Shown piece by piece: positions 36,549 through 44,023 of a stretch of DNA of 64,000 nt (position 1 is the stretch's first letter; every line of letters starts with the position of its first letter). Below the pieces are notes generated by a model. The model did no database searches. It had not been told where the DNA came from and saw nothing but the letters and a program-made list of their open reading frames with translations. The DNA is from Thermoguttaceae bacterium (lineage in GTDB: Bacteria; Planctomycetota; Planctomycetia; Pirellulales; Thermoguttaceae). The DNA is taken from NCBI GenBank assembly GCA_017407125.1, contig JAFQXE010000024.1, positions 1 through 64,000 on the forward strand. Reading direction: 5' to 3'. A program made the position numbers and the translations under genes.

Positions 36549-37298
36549 ATGAATTCGATAACCAACAACGTAATTTGCATGAAATGGGGAACCAAGTTTT
36601 CTCCGGACTACGTCAATTTACTGGCGGCGATGGTTCGGAAGAACCTGACGGTTCCTCATCGATTCGTCTGTTTTACCGAAAACGCCGAGGGGCTGGATTC
36701 CCGGATTGAAGTTCGTCCGCTGCCGGAAATGAACCTCGACGCCCGGCTGCCAGAACGCGGCTGGCGGAAGCTGACCGTCTTTCAGGAACGGCTGGACGAC
36801 CTCGTCGGGCAGGCTCTGTTTATTGACCTGGACGTTCTGATCTGGGATAATCTCGACTGTTTTTTTGAACTGGACGGCGCGTTCCGCATTATTCAAGACT
36901 GGAATCTGCCGGGAAAGAACATCGGAAATTCGTCGATCTTCCGGTTTGAAATCGGGAAACACCCGGACATTCTCCAATATTTTCTGGAACACGGCGACCA
37001 GGTTCGGAAGGAAGTCCGCAACGAACAGGCGTACCTTTCGCGAGAGATGCACCGTAAAGGACTGTTACAGTACTGGCCGGAGGGCTGGTGCATTAGTTTC
37101 CGCAAAAGCTGTATGCGTCCGTTCCCGCTGGGATACTTTCTCGATACCAAACTTCCCCCGACGAGAACAAAAGCGGTTATCTTCCACGGCAACCCCAACC
37201 CGGACGTTGCCATTAAAGGCTGGCATTCCCCGGATTTCTTCAAAGCGGTTCGCCCTGTTAAATGGATAGAAGAAACGTGGGCGAAGTATCGGGAATGA
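36549..37298 (+). CDS. Glycosyltransferase with DxD motif
   Basis: The 249-residue soluble protein has a GT-A type sugar-nucleotide fold: an N-terminal strand VICMKWGTKFSPDYVNLLAAMVRKN, then PHRFVCFTEN, and the metal-binding motif FIDLDVLI with Asp93 and Asp95. GNSSIFRFE and the late FHGNPNPD fit the family, which resembles GT8-like transferases and the small planctomycete and proteobacterial DxD proteins often called glycosyltransferase. Donor and acceptor are unknown. It is divergent from gmd and convergent with the AlgX-like gene (only 1 bp between the stop codons), consistent with a polysaccharide locus. Confidence 0.8.
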   Translation: MNSITNNVICMKWGTKFSPDYVNLLAAMVRKNLTVPHRFVCFTENAEGLDSRIEVRPLPEMNLDARLPERGWRKLTVFQERLDDLVGQALFIDLDVLIWDNLDCFFELDGAFRIIQDWNLPGKNIGNSSIFRFEIGKHPDILQYFLEHGDQVRKEVRNEQAYLSREMHRKGLLQYWPEGWCISFRKSCMRPFPLGYFLDTKLPPTRTKAVIFHGNPNPDVAIKGWHSPDFFKAVRPVKWIEETWAKYRE

Positions 37299-37299
37299 G

Positions 37300-38472
37300 C
37301 TACTGTAACTTTAATTCCAAATCGGATATCATTCTGATGGTATAAATCAGAATGACAATATCAGGCTGGAATTTATCGATTTCGTCAATGATATCGCCCT
37401 TGAAATTGCGGGGGTCAATCGCCAGCAATTCGTGACAGCTTAAGGTGAGATAGTCAAAATATGAAGCTCCAAAAGAGTCTTTAATCAGGCAGATTTTTTT
37501 GTCGGGAACGTCGTAGTTGGTTGACTTTTGAATTGCGTAAACCCCGCTTTGACGCCAGGTTTGAGTGTAATTCCCTTCTTTGACAATATTCAAGTGCGGA
37601 ATTTCAAATCTTGTATTGGTTTGAAAAATGGGTTCAAACAGGATAAACTGATCAATGGGCGCAAAAAAACGTCCGGTTTCTTTGAGTTCCAAATTGATAT
37701 TCTGTCCTCGATATGGACGCTCTTCCAATGGAACGTTTTTTTCCGTATACGAGGAAGGGTCGTAATACTGATGCGGGATGTTAAAACCGTATTGGCTGTT
37801 GAGTTTTTTTGCCGTTTCCCGAAACGCGTAAAAAGCGTATTCAGGCTGCCAATGAAAATCGGATTTCAAAAACAGACGGTAATGTTCAGACGGATTGTTT
37901 ACAAATATCGAACGACAATCGATATAGTCAATATGACGCTGTTCTAAAAAATCGATAAATTGATCGGCTTTTTCATTGCGAACGTCTTTTACTCCTCGCG
38001 GCAATTGAGGGTCCGTTGACGATATTTTACATGGAGCCAGAACAAACAAAACCGGGAGGTTCTTCTTATTGAGCGTTTCTTGTAATGCAATCAACTGATT
38101 TTGAGATTTGCTGACGTCAAATTGGGATGTAACATTTGTCAGCAAACCGTTTTTCAGTTTGACAATGCCGCCGCAGACGTCTTTTTGCAGCGATTTGCAT
38201 GATAAACCGTAAATATCAATGTACAAATTTGACCAGATGTTGGTTTCAAAGGCAACCTGGTCTTTGGCTTTTTCCAGGTTTTTAAAAAAGAATTGAGATT
38301 GACATGCTTGACTATGGGGATTTTCTGCCTGCGCGTTGAGAAACGCCCAGTAATGCAATTTGGGATGCCGAAGAATTGGGTAAGCGTACCAAAGCTGGGT
38401 GAACAGGATTATTCCAATAAAGCCTATTGAAATGATTCCTTTTCGGCAGATTGACGTAACATATAAATTCAT
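37300..38472 (-). CDS. AlgX/AlgJ-like SGNH-family membrane-anchored protein
   Basis: From ATG 38472 the protein has 390 residues: an N-terminal anchor (about 10-31) and a periplasmic domain with LPVLFVLAPCKI near 165, the DHHW-family box SDFHWQPEYAFYAFRETAKKL near 222 (Asp-x-His-Trp) and a late KICLIKDSFGASYFDYL (Ser in DSFG near 338), the layout of AlgX/AlgJ-type SGNH proteins that O-acetylate exopolysaccharides. Its neighbours gmd and the glycosyltransferase fit a role in glycan modification. An upstream ATG at 38517 would start at +1 of a strong TATAAT (38531-38526), possible for a leaderless mRNA; I prefer the Met before the membrane helix. Confidence 0.7.
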   Translation of the reverse strand: MNLYVTSICRKGIISIGFIGIILFTQLWYAYPILRHPKLHYWAFLNAQAENPHSQACQSQFFFKNLEKAKDQVAFETNIWSNLYIDIYGLSCKSLQKDVCGGIVKLKNGLLTNVTSQFDVSKSQNQLIALQETLNKKNLPVLFVLAPCKISSTDPQLPRGVKDVRNEKADQFIDFLEQRHIDYIDCRSIFVNNPSEHYRLFLKSDFHWQPEYAFYAFRETAKKLNSQYGFNIPHQYYDPSSYTEKNVPLEERPYRGQNINLELKETGRFFAPIDQFILFEPIFQTNTRFEIPHLNIVKEGNYTQTWRQSGVYAIQKSTNYDVPDKKICLIKDSFGASYFDYLTLSCHELLAIDPRNFKGDIIDEIDKFQPDIVILIYTIRMISDLELKLQ

Positions 38473-38561
38473 GAAATAAAACTTGGCTGATTCATCTATG
38501 CAACAGCGATCAGACATTCTTATATATTATACAAGAAAAATAAAATTTGAAAAGCCATCCG

Positions 38562-38825
38562 CTACGCGGCAAACAGACGCCAGTCGTTTGCCAGGTTGAG
38601 CGTATTGAGAGCCGCGCCGGTTTGGAGGTCGTAGAATTCAATTTCCGGCTGAGCGTTTTTCCATATCGCGACAATGTTGCCAACCTGGAATTTTCGTCCA
38701 ACGCAGCAGTCGTTTTTCAGCAGCGTAAACGTTCGCACCTGCTCTGGCGAGATTTCCTGATGGAGAAGTCTCGAGAACTCTTCTGTAATTATCGACAGGG
38801 TTTGAGCGTTGAATGAAAACGTCAT
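38562..38825 (-). CDS. Small conserved-looking protein of unknown function
   Basis: I do not recognise this 87-residue protein. It is acidic to neutral with the mixed pattern of a small alpha/beta fold (MTFSFNAQTLSIITEEFSRL, then VGNIVAIWKNAQPEIEFYDL). It has an ATG, no membrane segment and no Shine-Dalgarno. It lies upstream of the AlgX-like gene on the same strand and divergent from the HD hydrolase. Its codon use looks like neighbouring genes, and opposite-strand frames here look like shadows, so a real small gene is likely but not certain. Confidence 0.5.
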   Translation of the reverse strand: MTFSFNAQTLSIITEEFSRLLHQEISPEQVRTFTLLKNDCCVGRKFQVGNIVAIWKNAQPEIEFYDLQTGAALNTLNLANDWRLFAA

Positions 38826-38967
38826 AGTTTTTCTATTTTTACATCATTTTCCCTATTTTCCAGAATGAAGGGAAATATGCTGTTTCTATGTCGGTTAATT
38901 TTGGACTTATTCTTTAATTTGAGCAAAAAACCCTTGAAATTTTCTAAAAAGCGATTAGATTATAAGT

Positions 38968-40308
38968 ATGTATACAATTCCCGAAATAGCCGGATTGTCG
39001 TCTCGCAAGTCGATAATCAGAATCCCGTCGGAAACGGACGTTCCGATAACGCCTCGCGTGCGTCGGATTATAGACTCGCCCGAGTTTTACCGATTGTCGC
39101 AGGTTACGCAGCTTGGCTTGGCTCCGCTGGTCTATCCGGCGGCGCGGCATACGCGCTTTGAACATTCCCTGGGCGTGTATCGCTTGTCGCTGCTGTACTT
39201 GCAGCGCCTGTCTTCAGACGAACGGTTTACGTCGACAATTTCAGACCAGTTGGCGGAACTGTTTATCGTAACCGCCTTGCTCCACGACGTCGGGCATTAT
39301 CCGTACTGTCATTTGATTGAAGATATGGATTTGCCGGGCGTGAAAAGTCACGAACAGCGGCTGGGAAAGCGGCTTGCCGATTCCGAGCTGTCGGACGCCT
39401 TGCGTCAGGACTGGGGCGTTGACCCGAAACAGGTGGACGACCTGCTCAATGGACGAACGGAAACGCTGGCAATGCGGCTGCTGGAGAGCATGATTTCCGG
39501 CCCGATCGACATCGACAAGATGGATTACCTGTATCGCGACAGCCTCCACGCCGGGGTTCCGTACGGACGTCACTTTGACCGTCAGCGGTTAATCGGGTCT
39601 TTATGTTTGAACGAGGCGGGCGATCAACTGGCGATTACCGACAAGGGCCGCACGGCGGCGGAACTGATGGTTTTCGCTCGATACGTCATGTTCAGCGAAG
39701 TCTACTGGCATCACACCGTTCGAGCTGCAACCGCCATGTTACAGCGAGCCGTCTATCGTCTTTGGGACGCGATAAACCTTGACGATTACGAAGAACTTTC
39801 CGATTATGAGTTCCAGAATCGGCTTATGGGCGTTGCAAAATCAACAGGACAAAAATCCGCCGCCGACTTGCTGGACGGGCTTTTTGGCCGGCGTCGTCAG
39901 ATTTATAAAAGAGTCAAAGAATTTAGTATTCTGGAAGATAGTGAAATTGTGCGTCGTATATCGCGTAAGCCGTTTGAATGGCTTGTACGATGTTCAATCA
40001 ACGCCGCTCAACTGGCGTCTGCTGAATTGTCGATACCGATAAAACCAGATGATATAATTATAGACGCTCCGCCGTCGGCGAAAGAAGTTCAGTTCAAAGT
40101 GGACGTGTATTTCGCCCGGCAGAAGCAGTATGTCAAACTTCAAAAAGCGTCTCCCGCCGTCAATGCGCTGGCGACGGAACAGTTTGATTTTTTTGTCAAG
40201 CGCGCTCGTATTTTCGCCAATCCAAACGTCGCGTCAGACCTTATGCGTCTGAACGATGTTAACGGTTGGCTGGAACGCGCTGTAGAATTGACAGATCAAA
40301 GCGTTTAA
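38968..40308 (+). CDS. HD-domain phosphohydrolase (dGTPase/SAMHD1-like)
   Basis: The 446-residue protein belongs to the HD superfamily of metal-dependent phosphohydrolases. Metal ligands are visible as His in ARHTRFEHSLGVYRL (near 62-70), the paired His-Asp in LLHDVGHYPYCH (near 109) and the later Asp in GPIDIDKMDYLYRDS (near 182). This spacing and the DKMDYLYRD box match the dNTP triphosphohydrolase/SAMHD1 branch, e.g. the YdhJ-type bacterial proteins. The nucleotide substrate is not established. The next gene starts 7 bp after its stop, so the pair is probably an operon. Confidence 0.88.
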   Translation: MYTIPEIAGLSSRKSIIRIPSETDVPITPRVRRIIDSPEFYRLSQVTQLGLAPLVYPAARHTRFEHSLGVYRLSLLYLQRLSSDERFTSTISDQLAELFIVTALLHDVGHYPYCHLIEDMDLPGVKSHEQRLGKRLADSELSDALRQDWGVDPKQVDDLLNGRTETLAMRLLESMISGPIDIDKMDYLYRDSLHAGVPYGRHFDRQRLIGSLCLNEAGDQLAITDKGRTAAELMVFARYVMFSEVYWHHTVRAATAMLQRAVYRLWDAINLDDYEELSDYEFQNRLMGVAKSTGQKSAADLLDGLFGRRRQIYKRVKEFSILEDSEIVRRISRKPFEWLVRCSINAAQLASAELSIPIKPDDIIIDAPPSAKEVQFKVDVYFARQKQYVKLQKASPAVNALATEQFDFFVKRARIFANPNVASDLMRLNDVNGWLERAVELTDQSV

Positions 40309-40315
40309 CAGTACA

Positions 40316-41410
40316 ATGCCATATTATTCGCCAAAGGATTCCTATAACCGTTACGCCCTCCTGCGCTGGTGGTGCCAAAACCAGTGGTGGGTGCAGATTG
40401 TTGTGCCATGCGTAATCTGCGCAGGTGTAATTGGGGCTTTGCTTTATCAGTGGAATAACGAACATCAAAGACAGGTTCAGGACAAGATCTTTGAAACGCA
40501 GTACGGGTACATGAAAGAGCATCCGCCGGAGCTGGACCCGGATCTGGACGAAAAAGCCGCGGCGTGGCGCGTGATTCGTATGAAAAAGAACGACCCGTCA
40601 ATGCCTATTCCGTACAAGAAAAAGCAGCTTATCGTCAAGCACTGGAAATCGATTATCGTCGACATGAAGGCGGAAGAAATTCAGCGTCTGCACGACCTGT
40701 TACAGGATCAGCCGGTCAAGCCGACGGACGACATCGAGATTGACATCCGCAAATTCGAAGCCCCGTGGAAAGACGACGTTACGCTTGACGACATGGACGC
40801 CGAGTTGGCAAAAACAACTCAGATGGAAGAAGATTTTCCTGACCCGGTAAAAAATCTGCCGGACGAAGAAAGCGCCAGCGACAATCCAACGCCGTCAGAT
40901 AATTTGAAATTGCCTGAAAAGGGCGATGGATCAGATTCGTCTCCGAAAGATGAAACCGACGGCGCTTTTCAAGCGGAAACGCCTGAAGGGTCTCCCGCGC
41001 CGGCGAAAAAAGAGGGGGCAAAGAAGGCTGAAACTCCTGCAAAGTCTGCCAGCTCTTTCCCGACTGTAAAAATTCCTGAAGTTTTAGAGCCGATTTTCTT
41101 CGATTCTTCAGACGAATCCGATTCAGCCGCCCAAGACGCCTCGGAAACCTATACGGACATAGACGTCATGGAACCGGGGCAGCAGAAGATCGCTAAGGGG
41201 AATAATCGCTACTCCAAACATATCGGGAAAGCGGCGACTTCCGAATTGGACGACGTATGCCCTTTAGAGGACAATTTTCTTCAGCAAAGAGAAGAGTTTA
41301 TTAAAAAAGCGCTTGAAGAGCGAAATCGAAAAATCGAAGAATTCAAGAAAAGCCAGGATCCTTATCAGTTTATTCCATCCCCCTGGAAACGAAACCCGCT
41401 TGTTATATAG
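40316..41410 (+). CDS. Single-pass membrane protein with long acidic disordered region
   Basis: I recognise no family in this 364-residue protein. A short cytoplasmic head (residues 1-20) is followed by a transmembrane helix (about 23-43, WVQIVVPCVICAGVIGALLY). A charged helical part comes next (about 45-150), then a Pro/Asp/Glu/Ser-rich region (about 170-300) with no predicted structure, and a charged C-terminus EEFIKKALEERNRKIEEFKKS. It begins 7 bp after the HD hydrolase gene, so coupled expression is likely. It could tether or scaffold, but that is a guess. Confidence 0.65.
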   Translation: MPYYSPKDSYNRYALLRWWCQNQWWVQIVVPCVICAGVIGALLYQWNNEHQRQVQDKIFETQYGYMKEHPPELDPDLDEKAAAWRVIRMKKNDPSMPIPYKKKQLIVKHWKSIIVDMKAEEIQRLHDLLQDQPVKPTDDIEIDIRKFEAPWKDDVTLDDMDAELAKTTQMEEDFPDPVKNLPDEESASDNPTPSDNLKLPEKGDGSDSSPKDETDGAFQAETPEGSPAPAKKEGAKKAETPAKSASSFPTVKIPEVLEPIFFDSSDESDSAAQDASETYTDIDVMEPGQQKIAKGNNRYSKHIGKAATSELDDVCPLEDNFLQQREEFIKKALEERNRKIEEFKKSQDPYQFIPSPWKRNPLVI

Positions 41411-41485
41411 AGCTTTTTTCATAACGCATAGCCGATCGCTATGCGTCAGCTCCTCACTCCTAACTCCTCATTCCTAACTATTTCC

Positions 41486-42589
41486 ATGGCTGTATCTCTT
41501 TTAGTCTTACTCCTGTTGTGCTTATTTCTTCTGGCGGCGCTGGGCAAGAAAAACCGTCTGTTTGGCTTTTCTGTATTTGTAACGATTCTTGTTGGCGTAG
41601 CGGCGATAAGCGTAACGCGAAACGACACAGTTCTCATTCATGGCGAAACGATGGGAACGTCCTATCGCGTATCGGTAGTTGTTCCTATATACATTTCCTG
41701 GTCGCGAGAATTCAGGGATAATCTGCTCAAAAAGAAGATCGACGAGGAACTGACGCGAGTTAACGCGTTGATGTCAACGTATGACCCAAACTCCGAGCTG
41801 TCTCGTTTGAACAGTCGTCAGTCTGAGGAGCCGTTTCCGATTTCCGCCGATACGGCGAAGGTGTTGCGTCTGGCGTTGGAAATTGCTCAAAAGACAAACG
41901 GCGCTTACGACCCGACCGTTGGTCCGCTTGTCAACTTATGGCGATTCGGTCCGGAAGACCGTCCGGAAAAGGTCCCGTCTGACGAGGAAATCGCCGCTGC
42001 CAGACAGCGCGTCGGCTGGGATAAAATCAAGATTATCGAACAGTCCGGCGATGATTCTCCGCTGCAGTACGCCGTCGTCAAGTCTGACCCCAACGTCTAT
42101 ATTGACCTGTCCAGCGTCGCCAAAGGGTTTGGAGTGGACTGCGTCGCAGCGCTTTTGATTCAAAACCGTTACAAAAATTTCCTCGTCGACGTCGGCGGAG
42201 AGCTGCGTTCCAACGGTAAAAACGTAGCAGGCAAAGACTGGTCAGTAGGAATCAACAGCCCGGTTTTGACGGACAACGCTCTGGCGAAAACCGTCTCTTT
42301 GAGCGACAAGGCGATTGCCACGTCAGGCGACTATCTGAACTTCTACGAGCTGGACGGCGTGCGGTACTCGCATATAATCGACACGCAAACCGGGCGACCA
42401 ATTACGCATAAAACCGCGTCCGTCTCGGTAATCGACGATTCCTGCATGACCGCCGACGCCTGGGCGACGGCTCTGCTCGCCCTGGGCGCAGAACAGGGAA
42501 AGCCTTTGGCAGAAGAGAACGGACTCCACGTTATTTTCCTCGTCCGCGACGGGGACGAGTTTGTGGTCGAGAGCGTAAATCAGGAATGA
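41486..42589 (+). CDS. apbE: FAD:protein FMN transferase ApbE
   Basis: From ATG 41486 the protein has 367 residues. After two N-terminal hydrophobic helices (about 1-45) comes the ApbE domain: GETMGTSYRV, then YDPTVGPLVNLWRFG, the FAD-binding IDLSSVAKGFGVD, FLVDVGGELRSNGKN, and the metal/FMN site IATSGDYLNFYELDG-VRYSHIIDTQTGRP and TADAWATALL. ApbE attaches FMN to Thr residues in flavoproteins such as RnfG/NqrC outside the membrane. No such target gene is in the window. The open frame extends to 41441, but those codons are intergenic repeat words (CTCACTCCTAACTCC). The genome-wide partner is unknown. Confidence 0.9.
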   Translation: MAVSLLVLLLLCLFLLAALGKKNRLFGFSVFVTILVGVAAISVTRNDTVLIHGETMGTSYRVSVVVPIYISWSREFRDNLLKKKIDEELTRVNALMSTYDPNSELSRLNSRQSEEPFPISADTAKVLRLALEIAQKTNGAYDPTVGPLVNLWRFGPEDRPEKVPSDEEIAAARQRVGWDKIKIIEQSGDDSPLQYAVVKSDPNVYIDLSSVAKGFGVDCVAALLIQNRYKNFLVDVGGELRSNGKNVAGKDWSVGINSPVLTDNALAKTVSLSDKAIATSGDYLNFYELDGVRYSHIIDTQTGRPITHKTASVSVIDDSCMTADAWATALLALGAEQGKPLAEENGLHVIFLVRDGDEFVVESVNQE

Positions 42590-42608
42590 GCGGCTGTAAA
42601 TCATAGGG

Positions 42609-42652
42609 TTTTAAACACGAAAAACACGAAATAAGCGAAAAAGACGAAAGTC
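42609..42652. repeat. ACGAAA-type repeat, half copy
   Basis: TTTTAAACACGAAAAACACG, AAATAAGCGAAAAAGACGAAAG is the left arm only of the hairpin repeat at 17833-17942; the complementary right arm is missing. Confidence 0.7.
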
Positions 42653-42712
42653 CGCTAACGCCCCACGGTTACAAGAGTTGCGTCCCTTCGAGACGCTTTT
42701 CATTTCCCTGTT

Positions 42713-43273
42713 CTATCTCTCTCTTTTTTTCTTCTTTTGCCTACGGATCGTTACTAAAACGTAAATCAGACTTACAAGAAATACAATTGGCAATATCAAC
42801 ATCGCGCACAGGAAAGACGGACGTACAGGAGAATAGAGCGTCCCTTTGAGTTTGGCTGTTGAATAAATGCCGTTCCAGGCAACAACTTCGGTATTGGTCG
42901 TCATTTTTTGAGAAACGCTGTAACATTTTCCGTTATGCGTATTTTCGCTGGCGTTGTCCTTCCATGTAAAATTACATTTTAACGTATACCGGCAATGGGC
43001 TGGCGAAAGCGGATTGTCTTCTTCCCGAACCTTTTTCCCAAGTTCATTCTCAAATCGAGCCTGTGTAAAAGATACGTCTTTAATTTCGCCTTTCCCAACT
43101 GTCGTCCAAAAAAGATTTAACGGAAAGACTTCCAGAATCGCGCAAAAGCCGCTTCTTTCGTCTTTCTCTTGATACATACTGGCAAACAACAGAATTTGGC
43201 TGGCAATAAAAAACAAGCAAAGAACTATTGCCAGCTCTTTATTCAGTTTATCAATATAATTTGTTTTTGCCAT
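42713..43273 (-). CDS. Two-helix membrane protein of unknown function
   Basis: I do not recognise this 186-residue protein. It has two transmembrane helices (about 14-33 and 150-174) with a loop of about 115 residues outside the membrane between them, containing a pair of cysteines (near 93 and 99), and ends in a Lys/Arg-rich cytoplasmic tail (RRQKKKKRER). The topology resembles DUF3592-type proteins, but I cannot confirm a match. It is upstream of folK's stop in orientation but reads in the same direction; the gene order is folK then this gene with a 24-bp gap, so an operon is possible. Confidence 0.6.
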   Translation of the reverse strand: MAKTNYIDKLNKELAIVLCLFFIASQILLFASMYQEKDERSGFCAILEVFPLNLFWTTVGKGEIKDVSFTQARFENELGKKVREEDNPLSPAHCRYTLKCNFTWKDNASENTHNGKCYSVSQKMTTNTEVVAWNGIYSTAKLKGTLYSPVRPSFLCAMLILPIVFLVSLIYVLVTIRRQKKKKRER

Positions 43274-43297
43274 GTTTACAAAACGTTTAAAGAATAT

Positions 43298-43753
43298 TCA
43301 ATTCCCTTCTCCTAATATCTCCCGTAGGGGAATGAGGACGAAATCGCGTTCGTACATGCGCGGGTGCGGGATAATCAATCGGGGCGAGTTCATAACGACG
43401 TCGTCGTACAGGAGAATGTCGAGATCGCAGGTGCGCGGTCCGTTTTTAATCGTCCGAACGCGCCCGAGGTCAAGCTCGATTTTCTGCGTTTGGTTCAATA
43501 ACTCTTCCGGCTCCAACCGGGTTTGAACGAGAATCGCCCCGTTGTGGTATTTCGGCTGATCGGCGGGACCGCCAACGGGATCCGTCAGAATCAAAGACGA
43601 GTATCTCACAACCGACGTCTCCGGCAGCGCGTTGATTCGGCGGATACATTCTTTATACGTCTGCTTGGCGTTACCCAAATTCGCCCCAAACGCAATCGCC
43701 GCCATAGCGGGAGCGTTCGGATCAGTTCTCGGCGGTAAAACAGGCTTGTTCAT
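43298..43753 (-). CDS. folK: Hydroxymethyldihydropterin pyrophosphokinase FolK
   Basis: The 151-residue protein is FolK (HPPK), which transfers pyrophosphate from ATP to 6-hydroxymethyl-7,8-dihydropterin in folate synthesis. Hallmarks are AIAFGANLGNAKQTY near the N-terminus, ELDLGRVRTIKNGPRTCDLDILLYDD (R-x2-W/N-GPRxxDLDIL, the catalytic and magnesium site) and IPHPRMYERDFVLIPL near the end. Length is normal. No folB, folP or folE is adjacent. The unknown membrane-protein gene follows after 24 bp in the same direction. Confidence 0.95.
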   Translation of the reverse strand: MNKPVLPPRTDPNAPAMAAIAFGANLGNAKQTYKECIRRINALPETSVVRYSSLILTDPVGGPADQPKYHNGAILVQTRLEPEELLNQTQKIELDLGRVRTIKNGPRTCDLDILLYDDVVMNSPRLIIPHPRMYERDFVLIPLREILGEGN

Positions 43754-43783
43754 GTGAAGGCAGTAGGCAATAGGCAGTAGCTG

Positions 43784-43831
43784 GAACCGCGTAGCGGTTC
43801 AATGTTTCTAGCCGTGGGTTTTAACCCACGG
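43784..43831. repeat. Two adjacent hairpins, CCGTGGGTT type
   Basis: GAACCGC-GTA-GCGGTTC (43784-43800) and CCGTGGGTT-TT-AACCCACGG (43812-43831), both perfect. Related hairpins are at 58478-58497 and 61069-61088. Just before, 43758-43780 is a GGCAGTAGGCAATAG stutter. Confidence 0.75.
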
Positions 43832-44023
43832 ATGGCATACCAGACGCTCTTTTTAGTATATCGACCGTTTGTCGTTTGTCAATCGGGCTCGACCAGAATT
43901 TGCCCTCGGTTGACGTTTTTTACAAACCCCTCTTTTCTCTGACGAAAAACCGGGTATAATATAGAAAGTTAGAAATAGAGCGGCGCCTTGCCGCATTGCA
44001 ACATATTATCTGGAGACCGTCTA

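Noticed and set aside
42713-43273. Assigning a DUF family to the two-helix protein
   Set aside because: The topology is suggestive but no diagnostic motif is visible.
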